Origin: Isoetes taiwanensis
Lineage: Eukaryota; Streptophyta; Lycopodiopsida; Isoetales; Isoetaceae
Reading direction: 5' to 3'
DNA: 64,000 nt
Assembly (NCBI GenBank): GCA_021234155.1
Contig: JAJEKV010000130.1
Span: forward strand, 577,658-641,657
The translations under genes were made by a program, and so were the position numbers. Under the pieces are notes generated by a model, which was given only the letters and a program-made list of their open reading frames with translations, was not told where the DNA came from and made no database searches. Shown here one piece after another: positions 50,794 to 63,200 of the stretch; within the stretch, counting starts at the first letter, position 1, and each line of letters opens with the position of its first letter.

Positions 50794-51656
50794 CTACATA
50801 AGCTTAGATGATACAGATTGGTATCAAATAAAAAATGAAACGTAGATGCATATCATCCCTCTTAGCTGGAGCTAATAAAGTCGCCTTACATAGAAGAGAC
50901 AAAGCTAGTAATGGACCTCTGGCATATATGCCATCTTAGTATTGGGTTATCCTACCAAGTACATAAAATTTAAGCAAAACTTAGTTATTGCACAAAGACT
51001 GGAAATTAAAGAAAAAAGAAACTCACCTCACTGGACTGTGGATACACATGCTATGAAAAATTGAGCGGGATCCTAAGAGCTTGTTATCAGAACTAAATAC
51101 ATCCAAAACCCATAACATAGCTGGAAGTTTTTATGATAGATGAAAATTTGAAATAGATGGCCATTAATGTTTTCACCGAAGTATTTAAGCTGCCATGAAA
51201 GTTCATTTAGAACTTAATATAGTTTGTAGCCAGAAACATCACAGTTACAACATAATGAAGCCCCGGCGTCATAGACATGTAGTGATGGATAGTAATTGTA
51301 TCACTGGATATTAGATGGTAATTATGTCTTATAGTGTATGCATGGAAAAATGTAATAACCTCTGAATTTGTTGTGTTGCCAGGTATGACCTTAAATGATT
51401 TGGTAAATATTCTCTACAATATTGCTATCAAACTTATTGAATGCTTTCCTAACAACTTAGTGCTAAATTCTATTGAAAAACTAGTGGTATGTTAAACTAG
51501 TTCAGTTTTTAGGTAGAGCCTGAGCAAGCAAAATCATGAGAAACGAGCTTAGCAAGATCAAACCTAAGCTTGATGGTAGCATGGATGTAGGGAAGAATGT
51601 TTGTCTACATATTACATAATTTTGGTTATGTCATGTTTGAATAGCCACTACAGGAT

Positions 51657-51995
51657 ATGAAACTAACTACATCACGATATGTAGCGGACCAAACAAAGAA
51701 GGCGACAATGGAATTATTCACCGGTCAAGTTAAAACCCAGCCAGAAGGGCTGCGGGGAAAAGCCTGCAGCGATAATAAGTATGCTAATTTTGTGAGTTAT
51801 ATGGGGAGCAGCTCAATCTCTTTGTCGGGAGGACACAGTAGTCCTTCGATAACCTCTTGGAGGTATGACCCCAACAAGCCCGCGGACTCAGAGTATTCAA
51901 TACTTTTGCAGCATTTTGGCGAACCTTGTAGTAGCAAGATACTGCTTCCGGATATGGGCAAATCTTTGAAGGATCTGGAGGCATTACATTCATAA
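51657..51995 (+). CDS. Open exon, product not recognised
   Basis: 112 codons from an ATG at 51,657, preceded by an acceptor-like ACTACAG, ending in TAA at 51,993-51,995. The translation (ELFTGQVKTQPEGLRGKACS, SSISLSGGHSSPSITSWRYD, LLQHFGEPCSSKILLPDMGK) is soluble, balanced in composition and serine-rich in the middle, and looks like the last exon of a real gene. I found no convincing upstream exon and no known domain. The minus-strand frames over it are shadows. Confidence 0.35.
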   Translation: MKLTTSRYVADQTKKATMELFTGQVKTQPEGLRGKACSDNKYANFVSYMGSSSISLSGGHSSPSITSWRYDPNKPADSEYSILLQHFGEPCSSKILLPDMGKSLKDLEALHS

Positions 51996-52269
51996 CCATC
52001 ATTCAATTAGGTGGGTTTATGTCTTAATTTTGGGACAAATTTTAACAATATTGCATGTTTTAGTAGCATATTCAAATTCACATTTCACCTCAAATTATGA
52101 AAACGTAATATGTGTTATTTACAAAATAGTGATATTTCACAATATAGCACCATATCATAAGCGTGATAACAAAATTTACATAGTTATTCAACTTTCTTCA
52201 AGCACCCCAATGATATCATAGCCTTCTTCCTGACATCACGAGGTATTGTAATTCGCATTTCTTGGAATA

Positions 52270-55000
52270 GTGTTTGGAGTCCATGAGTACAAAACACTTT
52301 CATAGATCTAGCCAAAGAATCGGGATCACTCGGATTTCTCTCCATCTCTTTGTGTCAACATTAGGCGCTTTCTTTATCGAATCACGTTGGTCAGAAGCGA
52401 TGCCTTCGGACACCACCATTCCACGCACATGGTTGAAGTTAATATTACCTTCTTCTTTGCAAATATAGGAGATAGTAGACCCCAACCCACCTTTGGATAT
52501 CAGCATCACAAATCTGATGGCTTTACTACCACAAATTGGTGGCATTCCAAGTCGATTGGAAGGGTTCATAAGCATCCATGCCTAGAAACTTTGGCCTATT
52601 GTTCTTGGGACCAACGCAGTGTTTACAGCCGAGAAGGAGGGAGGGAGCATATTGCTTCGCGAATGCTGCTACGGTCATCAAAATCCGGCACACCTTTAAG
52701 GTCTTCCACCTAGTCTTAGGCAACCACCCTTCTTTCAATTCACATGCGAGGAATGTGTCTATCTCCCCAACGGGTTAATCACCTTCTTCCGGTAAGCCGC
52801 AAAGACACGGTTGGTGTCATCACAGTTGGTTTGCCAATGCTTTATATGATCTTGGATTCCTTCCTTGAGTCGATCGAATTGCTTCCACTTCTTGATGGGT
52901 TTTAAAGCTTTTGGTGGCTGAGGTATCATAGGCTTGCCATTCTCATCTCTCACGCCATATTTCCTCCCTCCTCGCTCCATCCTCTGAAGGTCTCATCTTC
53001 CATTGGAAGATTGGAATCCCATCTCACCCGAAAATTGAGCTGGAGGCACGGAATGACCTTCCAAGATCCAATGTATAACCATCCACAAAGCTCTTCCAAT
53101 GGGCACTTCTTCTATGAGGAAGCTATAGGGTTTGGAGTAGTGCATTCATGCAAGATTTCCATTAGCCTAGGAAAGTTGGTCTTGTTTGCTGCTTGATTAT
53201 GCACAACTATATTTGCGAATAAATGCATCCACATCCTCATGGGTATGCCGGGCATAAAACCCTAAATTAGCTCTCAAATACCACAGTACATTAAGTGGGA
53301 TATAGGAAAAGAAACATCCACAATTTCTTATTTTGGCTAATTATCAAGTTACAGAGAAACCTTTGGGTAGATCTTGAGGTTTATACGATGAAGTTGAAGC
53401 TCCAACATGTTCATTAGACCCATGCTTCTAAACCTTGCTTGTGAACTTTTCAATATTGTTAGGGTTTCCATCTAACAATGCTCTATGTAGTGCACACGGC
53501 TGGTATGGAGTCACGGAGGTGACCATTGTATCCATTTTCATAGTTTCTCAAACACCTCATGATACTCCCGTGTAATCGGACCATCCTCCACAACTCCAAG
53601 CTAAAATGGCCATAGTAGGTTTGATTAAACATGCAAGTTACTTGATCATTGAGATGCGTAAAAGGGTATGATCTTCCACATGACTTTGGTATGTACTTGA
53701 ATTGTGGAAGGCATGAGTCTTTTCTTGGTCCATCTTGTCATGTATAATACATAAATGGTTATTGGGTTCCAATGCGGATAAAGTCCTCCCACATCCAATA
53801 ACATGATCTACATGATAGTTGGTCAGTCATATGGTCCTTCATATGCTCCTTATCCTAGCCCTTTGACTAGGTTGCCGCAGTCTTATCAAGAGTCTCCTTC
53901 AACTTAGCATAAATTGCACTTTGCAAAGTTGTTTGAAGTTGCTATGGTGACATGATTGAAATGCTTCTTCCATAACCTACTAAAAAGCTAGGTTGGGATA
54001 TTGGAAAATTCCCAATTCTCGAGTAGAATTCACTTCTTCAAAATACTCTTTTGAGTACAATGTGATGGCAACCTTTTCTCAACAACTGCTCTTCCTTTTC
54101 ATCCCATACTGCTTTTGTGGCATAGACTGCGCATTGGGGAAATCAATATATTTTTCAAATATCTCCACGAAGAGCCGGGGGTCTGAAGTATTGGCCTCAA
54201 CAAACCATTATTTCCATGTAAAAGCGATCTGTTCCCCTCTGCTACATTTTTTTTTGCCAATTATGCCATGAAAGAGTTGGAATTGCGGTGCTCTGCCATG
54301 CTTGCACATAATACATTTGCCTAATAAAGGGTATCTTTTCATTTGGGTTTTCCTTTCATCTTAGGTGCGGCATGCTTTTAGAAGATTGTGTACATATGGG
54401 TCCTCCTCTCATCAGCGATTGTACTCTTGAAAAGTGGCTCTTGCTTCCACCAATTGTTCTATTGTGAAGAATTGCATACAATCCCTCCAACAGCTAATCA
54501 GGCCCCTAACTTCACCATTGTCTCACGTTTGGTGTCACTAATCAACTTGGCTCTTTTGCTAGGATGAAATGTCACGGCAAGGCGATACTTCTACCTTTTG
54601 CCTAGGTTTAGAGTTCCAAGCACTTGATGGATCAATATCAAGACAATCATTGTCTAAGCCTGGGGCTCACGGAAAATATAATCCTCCACAAGGAATTGAA
54701 CACTACTTATAGGCCATTACCATGATGCAAGGAACCTCGATTGCTTGGCCTAACCAAAACATTCCTTGTCACTTTAAACCTTTACCTTTCAGTTGTTTTA
54801 ACGCCAGGTGCAATGCAATATTGTTAACCCCTAGCCTTTCATCATTAGCAACCCGGCCGGGGATCTGCTTGCTGGCTCATGGCCTACTATTTCCTTGTTG
54901 CACTTGTGCATGATTCTCACCACGCTGACACTACGTTTGCACCCCTACTACCGAGAGACTAATTGTTTTCTTCAACATTCTTGCTAGGAGTTGGTTTTCA
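52270..55000 (-). pseudogene. Degenerate minus-strand coding region, unidentified
   Basis: Several minus-strand pieces read like one decayed protein: 54,560-54,480 (HPSKRAKLISDTKRETMVKL), 53,250-53,140 (FANIVVHNQAANKTNFPRLM with EILHECTTPNPIAS, in shifted frames), 52,980-52,759 (PKALKPIKKWKQFDRLKEGI then DHIKHWQTNCDDTNRVFAAY) and 52,575-52,300 (GNINFNHVRGMVVSEGIASD). Frame changes and stops occur between them. The lysine-rich linker and length would suit a plant DNA-transposon or retroelement protein, but I see no catalytic motif that would decide. Confidence 0.3.
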
Positions 55001-55615
55001 TTGATATTGCTCTTTTCACCGCTCACTTTGAGTTGGAGGCTTTGGTGAGCCTAGGCAAATTTGCCTTACGATGTTGATAGAAAAAATTCGGCTACACCAT
55101 AAGATAAAAAAGTCACGATACATTTATGGAATATGTAGGGAGTAAATCAAATTTTTAAAATTCAGGAAATAGGTTTAATATAATAATAACAATGAAATCC
55201 TTGAAATCATTTTACAAAACAAAATTTTCATGGCAACAACAAGGAAATGATATTTATAAATATATCAAATTTTGTTGTAGAAGAATTTGGATATATGATT
55301 CTGAAAGACATACTATAACTAATAGGCGTGGGAATTTATTATCCATAATAATATACCTAGACTAGATAATATAGGTGAGATTTACGATGCATGGTATTTG
55401 AGGGCAATAAAATTATTCAAGCTGAGCTAATTAACCTATATAAATCTGGTTTCAGCTCTCCAAAGAGACCTCTCCATTAAATCCCCAATTTTTCGCATGG
55501 GCGTTCGTGCAAACAGAGCCTTCTTGAAGGCAGAATCTCCTCAAAGAGGCGTGGGTTGAAGAGCTGCGCTCAATTCCCCCCTCATTGAGGATTTTTCTTT
55601 CCCAATTCTCCTGGG
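55001..55615. other. AT-rich spacer
   Basis: I see no gene. The composition changes from strongly AT-rich (55,080-55,440) to mixed just before the acidic open frame. Confidence 0.4.
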
Positions 55616-55621
55616 ATTAGA

Positions 55622-55828
55622 TTGAGGATGATTCTGAGACTAAGACTATGGAAGGAGGAGTTGGGCTCTCGGTTCTCTGATTCTGAAGAGGAGGAAGAGG
55701 AGGAAGAGGAGGAGTTGGAGGAAGGAGGAGGAGATGTCCTCGAGAGCATGAAACCCGCTCCGAGGTGGCTTGATACGAAGCGAGAGAATGAAATCTCGGA
55801 GGAGGAGGAGGAGGAGGAGGAGGATTAG
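55622..55828 (+). CDS. Short acidic open frame built on GAG repeats
   Basis: 68 codons from a non-ATG start at 55,622 (an ATG lies at 55,628). The frame reads LRLWKEELGSRFSDSEEEEE, then a glutamate run, then DVLESMKPAPRWLDTKRENE and a second glutamate run before TAG at 55,826-55,828. The upstream DNA (pyrimidine-rich, CAATTCTCCTGGG) resembles a 5' leader. The +2 frame after the second GAG tract stays open through STIDRFLEWLEMNQ to a GT at about 55,880. An indel in the repeat could therefore hide a longer first exon of a nuclear acidic protein. It may equally be chance in purine-rich DNA. Confidence 0.3.
   Translation: MRMILRLRLWKEELGSRFSDSEEEEEEEEEELEEGGGDVLESMKPAPRWLDTKRENEISEEEEEEEED
55686..55733. 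repeat. Purine-rich (GAG/GGA)n tract
   Basis: Imperfect trinucleotide GAG/GAA tract. A second, purer GGA tract lies at 55,797-55,823. Both encode the glutamate runs of the acidic frame. Confidence 0.85.
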
Positions 55829-55889
55829 GAAGAAGGTCGACAATTGACCGATTTTTGGAGTGGTTAGAGATGAACCAGGTTTGCATGTG

Positions 55890-58800
55890 ATTTCTTTTTG
55901 TTTTTGTTTTTGCACCTTTCTTTCTTTTCTAACACCTTTCTTTCTTCTTTGTTGCGGCGTGGAAGAAGAGTGATGGAATCACGAGGTGGAGCATTTTTTG
56001 TTTCATTCTTACGAAGTTTTGGACCGCCTGGGGCATTTTTTTTACGTAAAATTGTGTGAAAAGCCTTGAACCTTTGCTTCCAAGCCTTCGGGCATCGTAC
56101 ATACTTATTTTTAATGAAATCAAGCAGTTTTCTTCATAAACTGTCTTCAACAGTTTTCTTCAGCAGTTTTACATGCACTTAAAATTTTTTTGGATAAGAG
56201 TAAAGCTGTATTCTCCAGAATTATTTTGGCTCCAAACATACAAATTTTGTCTCTCTAGAATTTTGTATCTGCAAATTTTGTCTCAACAAAGTCCTGGGAA
56301 CACTATAAATCAACCACATGAGAAATCTACGATTAGATCCATTAACCATAGGAAATTTTCCTATGCGACCTAAAAACAATTCCCCAACAAGTCATTTTTT
56401 TTAGCCTTCCTTAATTTTGCCTTTAAAATCATTTTTAATGTAGCCTATATAAAATTTTAATTCTATTTTTTGAATGCAATAAATGGAATAAAATGTGGAA
56501 GTGAGAATTTATTGCATGAAATGCAATATTCTCCCATATATACCATATACATGTCATGTCATTGGGAAGAGCGGAATGCGCCCGGTGTTAATTCAACCCG
56601 ATCAATTATTCAGCTAACTTTTTCTAATTGTGCCTATATAAATCCATTTTATGCTCTCAAAGGGACCACCACATTTTCTTCCTTCCTTCATCTGATTTGT
56701 GGGTTCTTATAACGTGTTGGATCGAATCCGAGAAATCTTGGTGGCGGTTATATTCATCAATGTTAGATGTTTGGTTCCGGCAATTCCTAACTTACTAAAG
56801 ACTCCGCCTTTTTGTTTCTATAATACATGCTTGAGAGTAATTTCAGGGTCAAACCAAAAGGAGGACTAAGATGCAAGAATCCGAAAAGCCGAGATTAAAA
56901 CCCTGAAGCATAGTCCTGTAGTTCTTACGATCCTTCCCGTACCAGGGCTCAAAGGTTAGTTTTCATTTAGTTTTTAGTTGCATCTCAATGGCGAGGAGTT
57001 TAATCCGAGAGAATGGCGCATTTGCTTTCAGTGAGATGATGTTTATAAAGGCGAGAATGAGAACATGACTTCATGCAGCTATTCGAGATAGAATTCTTAA
57101 GTTCTCATCTGAATTAATCATGCTGTGCATGCGAGTTTCTATTATGAATAAGTGTAGTAGCATTAGAAAAATCTGAAAGATAAATATTTGAAACAGCTAA
57201 AAGTGTTTTAGAGATAACAAACCTTCAACGGGCCATGCCATTCGTGAGGGAGGAGAAAAAAAACACATCTGAGGATAGATAGAAATGCGTAGATAAAGGC
57301 CCGGAGCCAATTATTTCCGCAGCTCGAATGCAGCGGCGTGTATGGTTTCCTATATAGTAGTTTACGGCTGGCGTGCAAACAATTAATATCCTTCCACTTT
57401 CAACTTTTAAGCTAAACACGGCGGTGTCTCTTCTAGGTTGCCAAATAAAAAAAAGAAATATAACAAGCGTGAATCTTGATCTCAGCTCACTTCCTATTGA
57501 TAGATGCGGGTTACGTTAAATCACGGTTGGTGGCGAAGATGGTTTGGAATTACATTGGGCCGACATCCACCGCGGTATTGACTCGGTTTGACATGATCTC
57601 TGATCCGGTTGAGCCGCGTAGGCAGTTAGAACGGGCACGATCTTGCAACCTGGAGTGGATCAAGTAATGATGATGATGGCAGCGGAAGCCTTGAGGCAAT
57701 GATAGATGCGGGCTCACGGGGCCCTTGCAATATACGGAGGCTAAGCCCTCTTATCTAATCCGCCGAGGGCTACGGTACATGTATTGATGAGAGTGAATCG
57801 CATCCGTCATTCGAGATTCAAAATGAGAACTCGCGTTTCTTAGTGGTTGGCCTCTATGCGGATCCTTTAACCACGGGCCTACCACGCAGTGATTATCTGA
57901 TGCAATGGAATGGCTCCTTAGCTGGAACCCTCTGCATGAAGCCTGCGATGCATTGGAGTTCAACCAATGGGAGGTGGAGGCGGGAGGGCGAATGAAGTTT
58001 GCCCATGAGGCTATTTATGACCAAATGGCTATATTTTGAATATTTTGAAAATGAGATACTAAAGGCCAGGTTACTGTGAAAACCAATTATATTCTTTAAA
58101 AGCCAAAGTTTTACCATTTACGTCCAGCGTAGCTATGGGAAATTAGCCATGCATTCTTATTTCGAGATCACAGAGTTTAGCCTCCGGTTCCATGGATCTA
58201 AGTGTTTAGGATCATAGATTATCCCTTAACAACATTGTAGATCAAGTAATTGTTTCCCCTTTAGCTCTAGTGGACCATATTAGAATACTCAAAAAGTCAA
58301 CAATTACTCCAAATTTTTGCTAGAAGCATAGTAGGCTTCCTTAATCCTATAAGTTGTATGTGAATTGACATCTAATTTATTTATTCCAATTACCACATTA
58401 GCGTTGGCAAGGTTTGCGAGTTTCTATGAAGCAGTTCAAGTCGCAAAAAAGTAATACATACAAAATTAATATAGAAAGCTTATGATTCGCCTCACCTTCT
58501 AAATCCAGCCCTATCACGGATATGGCCTTAAGGGCAACCACGGCGAGGAGTGGAGGTGGAAGCCCGGTGAGGGGTGGTGGAGCTAGAGCACAGTGTTTTC
58601 TTTGAGGGTTTTACGGAAGAATTCACTATGCTGCAATGGAAATAGAGATGCTCGATAGCCCGGCTTCGATGGGCTGGGCGGCGATGGTCTGGGATTTTTA
58701 TGCGGTTTATATCCGGTTTATCGGATTATATACAATTGTAATCTTTTCCAATGAATACAACGGAATTTTGTCTACTTCTATATTTTATTTCTACAATGTA

Positions 58801-60090
58801 ATACATGTTACATACCTTTTAAGCGGTTTTCTTGGCCATGCAACAAATGTTCCAACTTTCTCCAAGTATCCCCAGGGAGTGTCGCGAGTAAGCTTCATCC
58901 ATGGCCTTGTGATTAATCAACTTGTAACTTCGGACATACTTATCCGGCGGAATTCCATGGCGGTTCTGGTCGGATCGATGGAGTCGATCATATCTTGTGG
59001 AAATTAATGTTCAAGCTATTGGAATAGGATAATTACCCGGAAGTGCAGCCATTCTTGAAGGCGGTTGGAGTCTGAAGCTGATTTGAAAATTTGAAGGCGT
59101 ATGGAAACTCGTGATGGGAAAATTCGAATTAGAAGAAAGATTAGAGTTAACTCGTTTTAAGTGGAAGGATAAATTTGGCGGGATTTTTAAAAATTTAATG
59201 AAAGAAGTCGTGAATGGTCTTACGTCATTATTATTTGTATGTCGAGAATATTTATTTGCATTTTGTGTTTTCTTGAAATTCAAATTTCTCTAATTCGTCG
59301 CAATTAGAAAAAGCTATTTCTTAGGCATTTCGGTAGCGTATCCGGCGACCAGAGCTGTTCTTGGCGTTCAGGAGATGTCTTCTAAAGCGAATCGAAGTCG
59401 GCGGACCGAAGGAAGCCGGTGGAAAAGAGGAATCTCTAAACAGAGCTCTTCTCAAGTTTGGAGGGCGTTGGTCGAGAATACCACGGAATACCGCGAACCC
59501 TATTCAAGGTATTTAATTTACTTACTTGTGGTAGGAAGTATTATGCTTGCATGAATTTGAGATCTTTACTTTCACTTAATATGCTTTGCATGAGTTTGAT
59601 TATTATGCTTTGCATGAATTTTAATTAACATCGATTAATGCTTTCACGATTGTAATGGATTACATAGAACATAGTTTTGCTACATTTTATATATAGAATA
59701 TAAGCGGTGTTAGGCGATTTAGAATAGCAATGTTCAATGAGGGTTAAATAGTGTGAAATGGATTCATGGAAAGTTATGTAGCTTAAAATGTGGATCTGAA
59801 ATAGAACAGTTTCAAATTAGCATATGGTCAATAATAGGAGATACCAACATGCGTGATTTGTATAATTGGGGTTTGATGCAGCCAAAGTGATCTCTTGTTC
59901 TGAAAAGTACTCTAAAAGTGCTCATCTTCATTTGCAGGTGCTCAAGAGGAAGAAAACCCTACTAATTCGAGGGACCTAATCACTGCCCGAAAGCAAAGAG
60001 CTGAGGCGACCCGGAATCACGATTACCATATGATCTCACCTTAGATGATGAAGAGTAGATTCTTATAGCAACCTGACCACACTGAAGAGG
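55890..60090. other. Gene-poor spacer
   Basis: No supported gene. One exon-like reading, RIRKAEIKTLKHSPVVLTIL followed by PVPGLK, ends at a GTTAG donor near 56,957 (plus), but it has no partner exon or known family. The other open frames (57,476-57,667 and 58,636-59,007 plus) show no domain. Confidence 0.4.
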
Positions 60091-60096
60091 AAATGG

Positions 60097-60297
60097 ATGA
60101 GGAGTCTTAGAATTGATGCGTTGACCTTGCAGAATAAATGGCAAGCTCGACTTAACTCTCTTCTCGAGGAAAAAGGCGGAGACAAGATGGCCAAACAAAG
60201 GGATCCTAATCTCTTGAGGAAGGATGGCCTGGCACAAATTATGCCCGATTACGAAGCGAGAAAAGAAAGATACGCTTTCGGACTTACTCCTTTGTAG
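60097..60297 (+). other. Open frame of unknown identity
   Basis: 66 codons, hydrophilic, containing NKWQARLNSLLEEKGGDKMA and PNLLRKDGLAQIMPDYEARK, followed by a TAG at 60,295-60,297. The charged, helical composition is unlike its surroundings and suggests an exon or retroelement remnant. No motif is recognised and no splice partner was found. Confidence 0.2.
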
Positions 60298-60299
60298 AG

Positions 60300-63200
60300 C
60301 TCGCATACGAGGATCGTTCATGAGAAGGCAGTGTGAGCGGTGAGACATATTTTAGTATGGTTTGGCCAACCAATGTAGCGATTACATGATATCTATTTGC
60401 CAAGGGAGTTAAAATTCGTAGAAACATGTTCACTAGCAGAGCACCAAGTCACTATTTGCGGCAAGCTAGAAATTAAGAGTACGACTTGAAAGCTTCTAAA
60501 GGGTCTAGATCTGGGAAGATATTCAACCTCTGAGTTGTCGAAGGCGTGACTTACATCTTTGAGAATGAACATGACGAGTAAAGCGCGGCTTCGAGTATGA
60601 ACAAAGGAATAGAATGCAGTACGACCATTATCCATTGGAGTCTTAAAGGAAACTTTTGCGATCCATGTAGAAGTCCTCATGGATTCACCAGCTCCATTTA
60701 TGTTAGCGGAGATATGATCGGCACATGCCATGGAAGTTATTCCGAGCATGATTAGTAATCGAGGTCAAATGCCTGTAATATGCGGTGTGCTACCTTGGGA
60801 TATGATCTCGAACAAGCTGCTTTGTGAATGACGCGTCCGGGAGCTATTATCAAGTGATGATATTAAATATGTCATCATCGGCGGGCCAGCATTCGGGTTA
60901 GGCACAAAGAGCCATCATCGGTGGCCGGAACAAAGCGGGCCAAAAAGTGTTCTAATCACTATCGCGTATAGGAGGTGTAAGTATCTTGGATGCTGTACTA
61001 CTGCAGTTTGGGTGAGATTAGTGCAACTTTGAATGAAATGGGAAGACATTTCTATACAAAAATTAATCAACTGGTTTCATAAATTGTGATGCGCCCGGGG
61101 CGTGCTTTCAAATCAAACCAATTCCGCGCCCGAGTATTTTGAAATCAATGAATTCACGCTGACGTGTTTCAAATCAACCAATTGATTTGAAAACCGCGCT
61201 GGCGTGAATGATTAATACGCTGGCGATGAATGAACTGATTAACTGAAATGAATTGATAATAACTTTATTCATTTCCGCGCCCGGTATTGATTTTCTCTTC
61301 ATCAATTCTATTCAAATCCCGGCGTGTTTCTATTCTATGATCTTGATTGATATACGTACTATTGCGGTCCATCGTTGAACAAGCTGCGCCACGCCGAAAT
61401 CCAGCGATGGGTGGAATATGGCTGCCCATTGCCCACGGGCAGTGAGTCAAAATACGGAGCATTCAAGGCTAGCTGGAGGCGGACTACTGTCGCGGAGACA
61501 ATTATCTGAGGAGAAAGAAGGCGCAGAAAATCAAAGAAAAAGGTGGTGATGACATTGCGGATCGCCACGAGAAAGCTCATCAGTCGGGATATGGGGCTTC
61601 GTGGGTGTGTTTTGTAGGGCTGATTATGGCTCAAATTAAGGATGAATTACGGGGCGGCTTATACAAGGAAGGTACGGATACTATGGGTAAGGTGCCTCAC
61701 GATGTAAGCATGCGGCTTGAATGTAGCGAGGAGATGAGAAGGCTTCGGGGGCTAAGGCTACGAGACCATTTTGGAGTTTAGACGGTGCTTAAGAAGGAAG
61801 TCTATACCGAAGGGTGCTTTCACGAGGATAGGATGTCCTTAAGTTGAGTCGCTGCCGATCATGCTCTAAAGGATGTCACGTTACAATGAAGTCCCGGTTT
61901 TGTAGAATTTGAGAGTTACAAAGGCTATCGAGGGGATGTGGCATTATAGAAATTGGATTCTTTGGACAAATACAAGGTGATGTGATGACATCAAAGTTTG
62001 TATTCTGGTCAAGGACTTCCTAAAAAGGGTGGAAGGCTAAAATACAAAACATAAAAGGAGACTCTACCCCTAAAGATGCTTGGTGAGTTGAGAAGAAAAG
62101 TGGCCCTTGTGAAGAAGATGCTTTGGAAGGCGACAGCATCCCGTTATTAGGTCTCATTAGATTTTAAAGGTCTCTTGCGATTCAACTCGGCCTTAAAAAT
62201 ATATCACTCTTTGTGTTGGGCCGAGTGGGAGAGGAGAATATAACATAAGACGAGAAGGACTCTGATAGCTTCTTGTTTTCCAGAGTATGGGATTATTGGT
62301 AGGAGGTCCTTCACTATTGTCATCGTTTGTCCTTGGTGAGTCATCGCATGCACCTCTGGCTGCTCATGATAAAGGTGCCTCAAAGTTATTAGGGAGGGAT
62401 GCCCTGTATGATGTTAAGGATAGTAGAACGAAACGAGCGGAAAGATGGCACATGTGATCTTTATTATGATATCCATCATCCAGGGCGAGGCATATGATAT
62501 TACTAGAGCCAAGGGTGACAATAGCGATTGTAGGAATGTTTTCTTCTAGATGATCGGACTTAAGAACTATGATACTTTCATAGGATCAAGGAATCGGTGA
62601 GCAGGATGATAGTCGAAGAAGGATGAGGATGCGGGACCCCTCTAAGTGGGGAAATCAAGTCTGAGCGCTACAAGAAACTAAGGAGAAGGGCCCCTTAAAT
62701 AAAATGGTTCCCGTCATGGTACGCTTACCTCGTCGGGGAACATTTGCTCCAATTGATACAACTTTGCTTGGGCTTCATGTTAAAGATTATATTGCGAGGC
62801 TCTTATGGGTGCAAAAGAGATGTGCTTTGTGAGTGATGAAGCCCGGGGCCAAGACTTTCTTGAACCATTCCTCATGCATGTGCTTGCCAAGGTCTCCACA
62901 AAGGCCCTTATGGCAACCGCAAATCATCGACCAATCAAGAAGTCACCGTGGAGCTTGTCCAAATTCAGTGGGCCGTTATCACGGAGAGGGAACTAAAATT
63001 GTCTGCCTTTGATAAGGGGCGTTAATGAACAAATAGCTGCTAAGTAGTTTGCTCAAAGTCTGTGATGGCGTGAACCCAGGAATATCCTTGCCCACATTGC
63101 GAGATTGATGCAAGCAACGATGAGTAGATTCACAGTTAACAATGGGAATAATTGAGCGGAAGGCAGAAAAGTAGAAGGCGAAGCTCTGATGATTCTGAGT

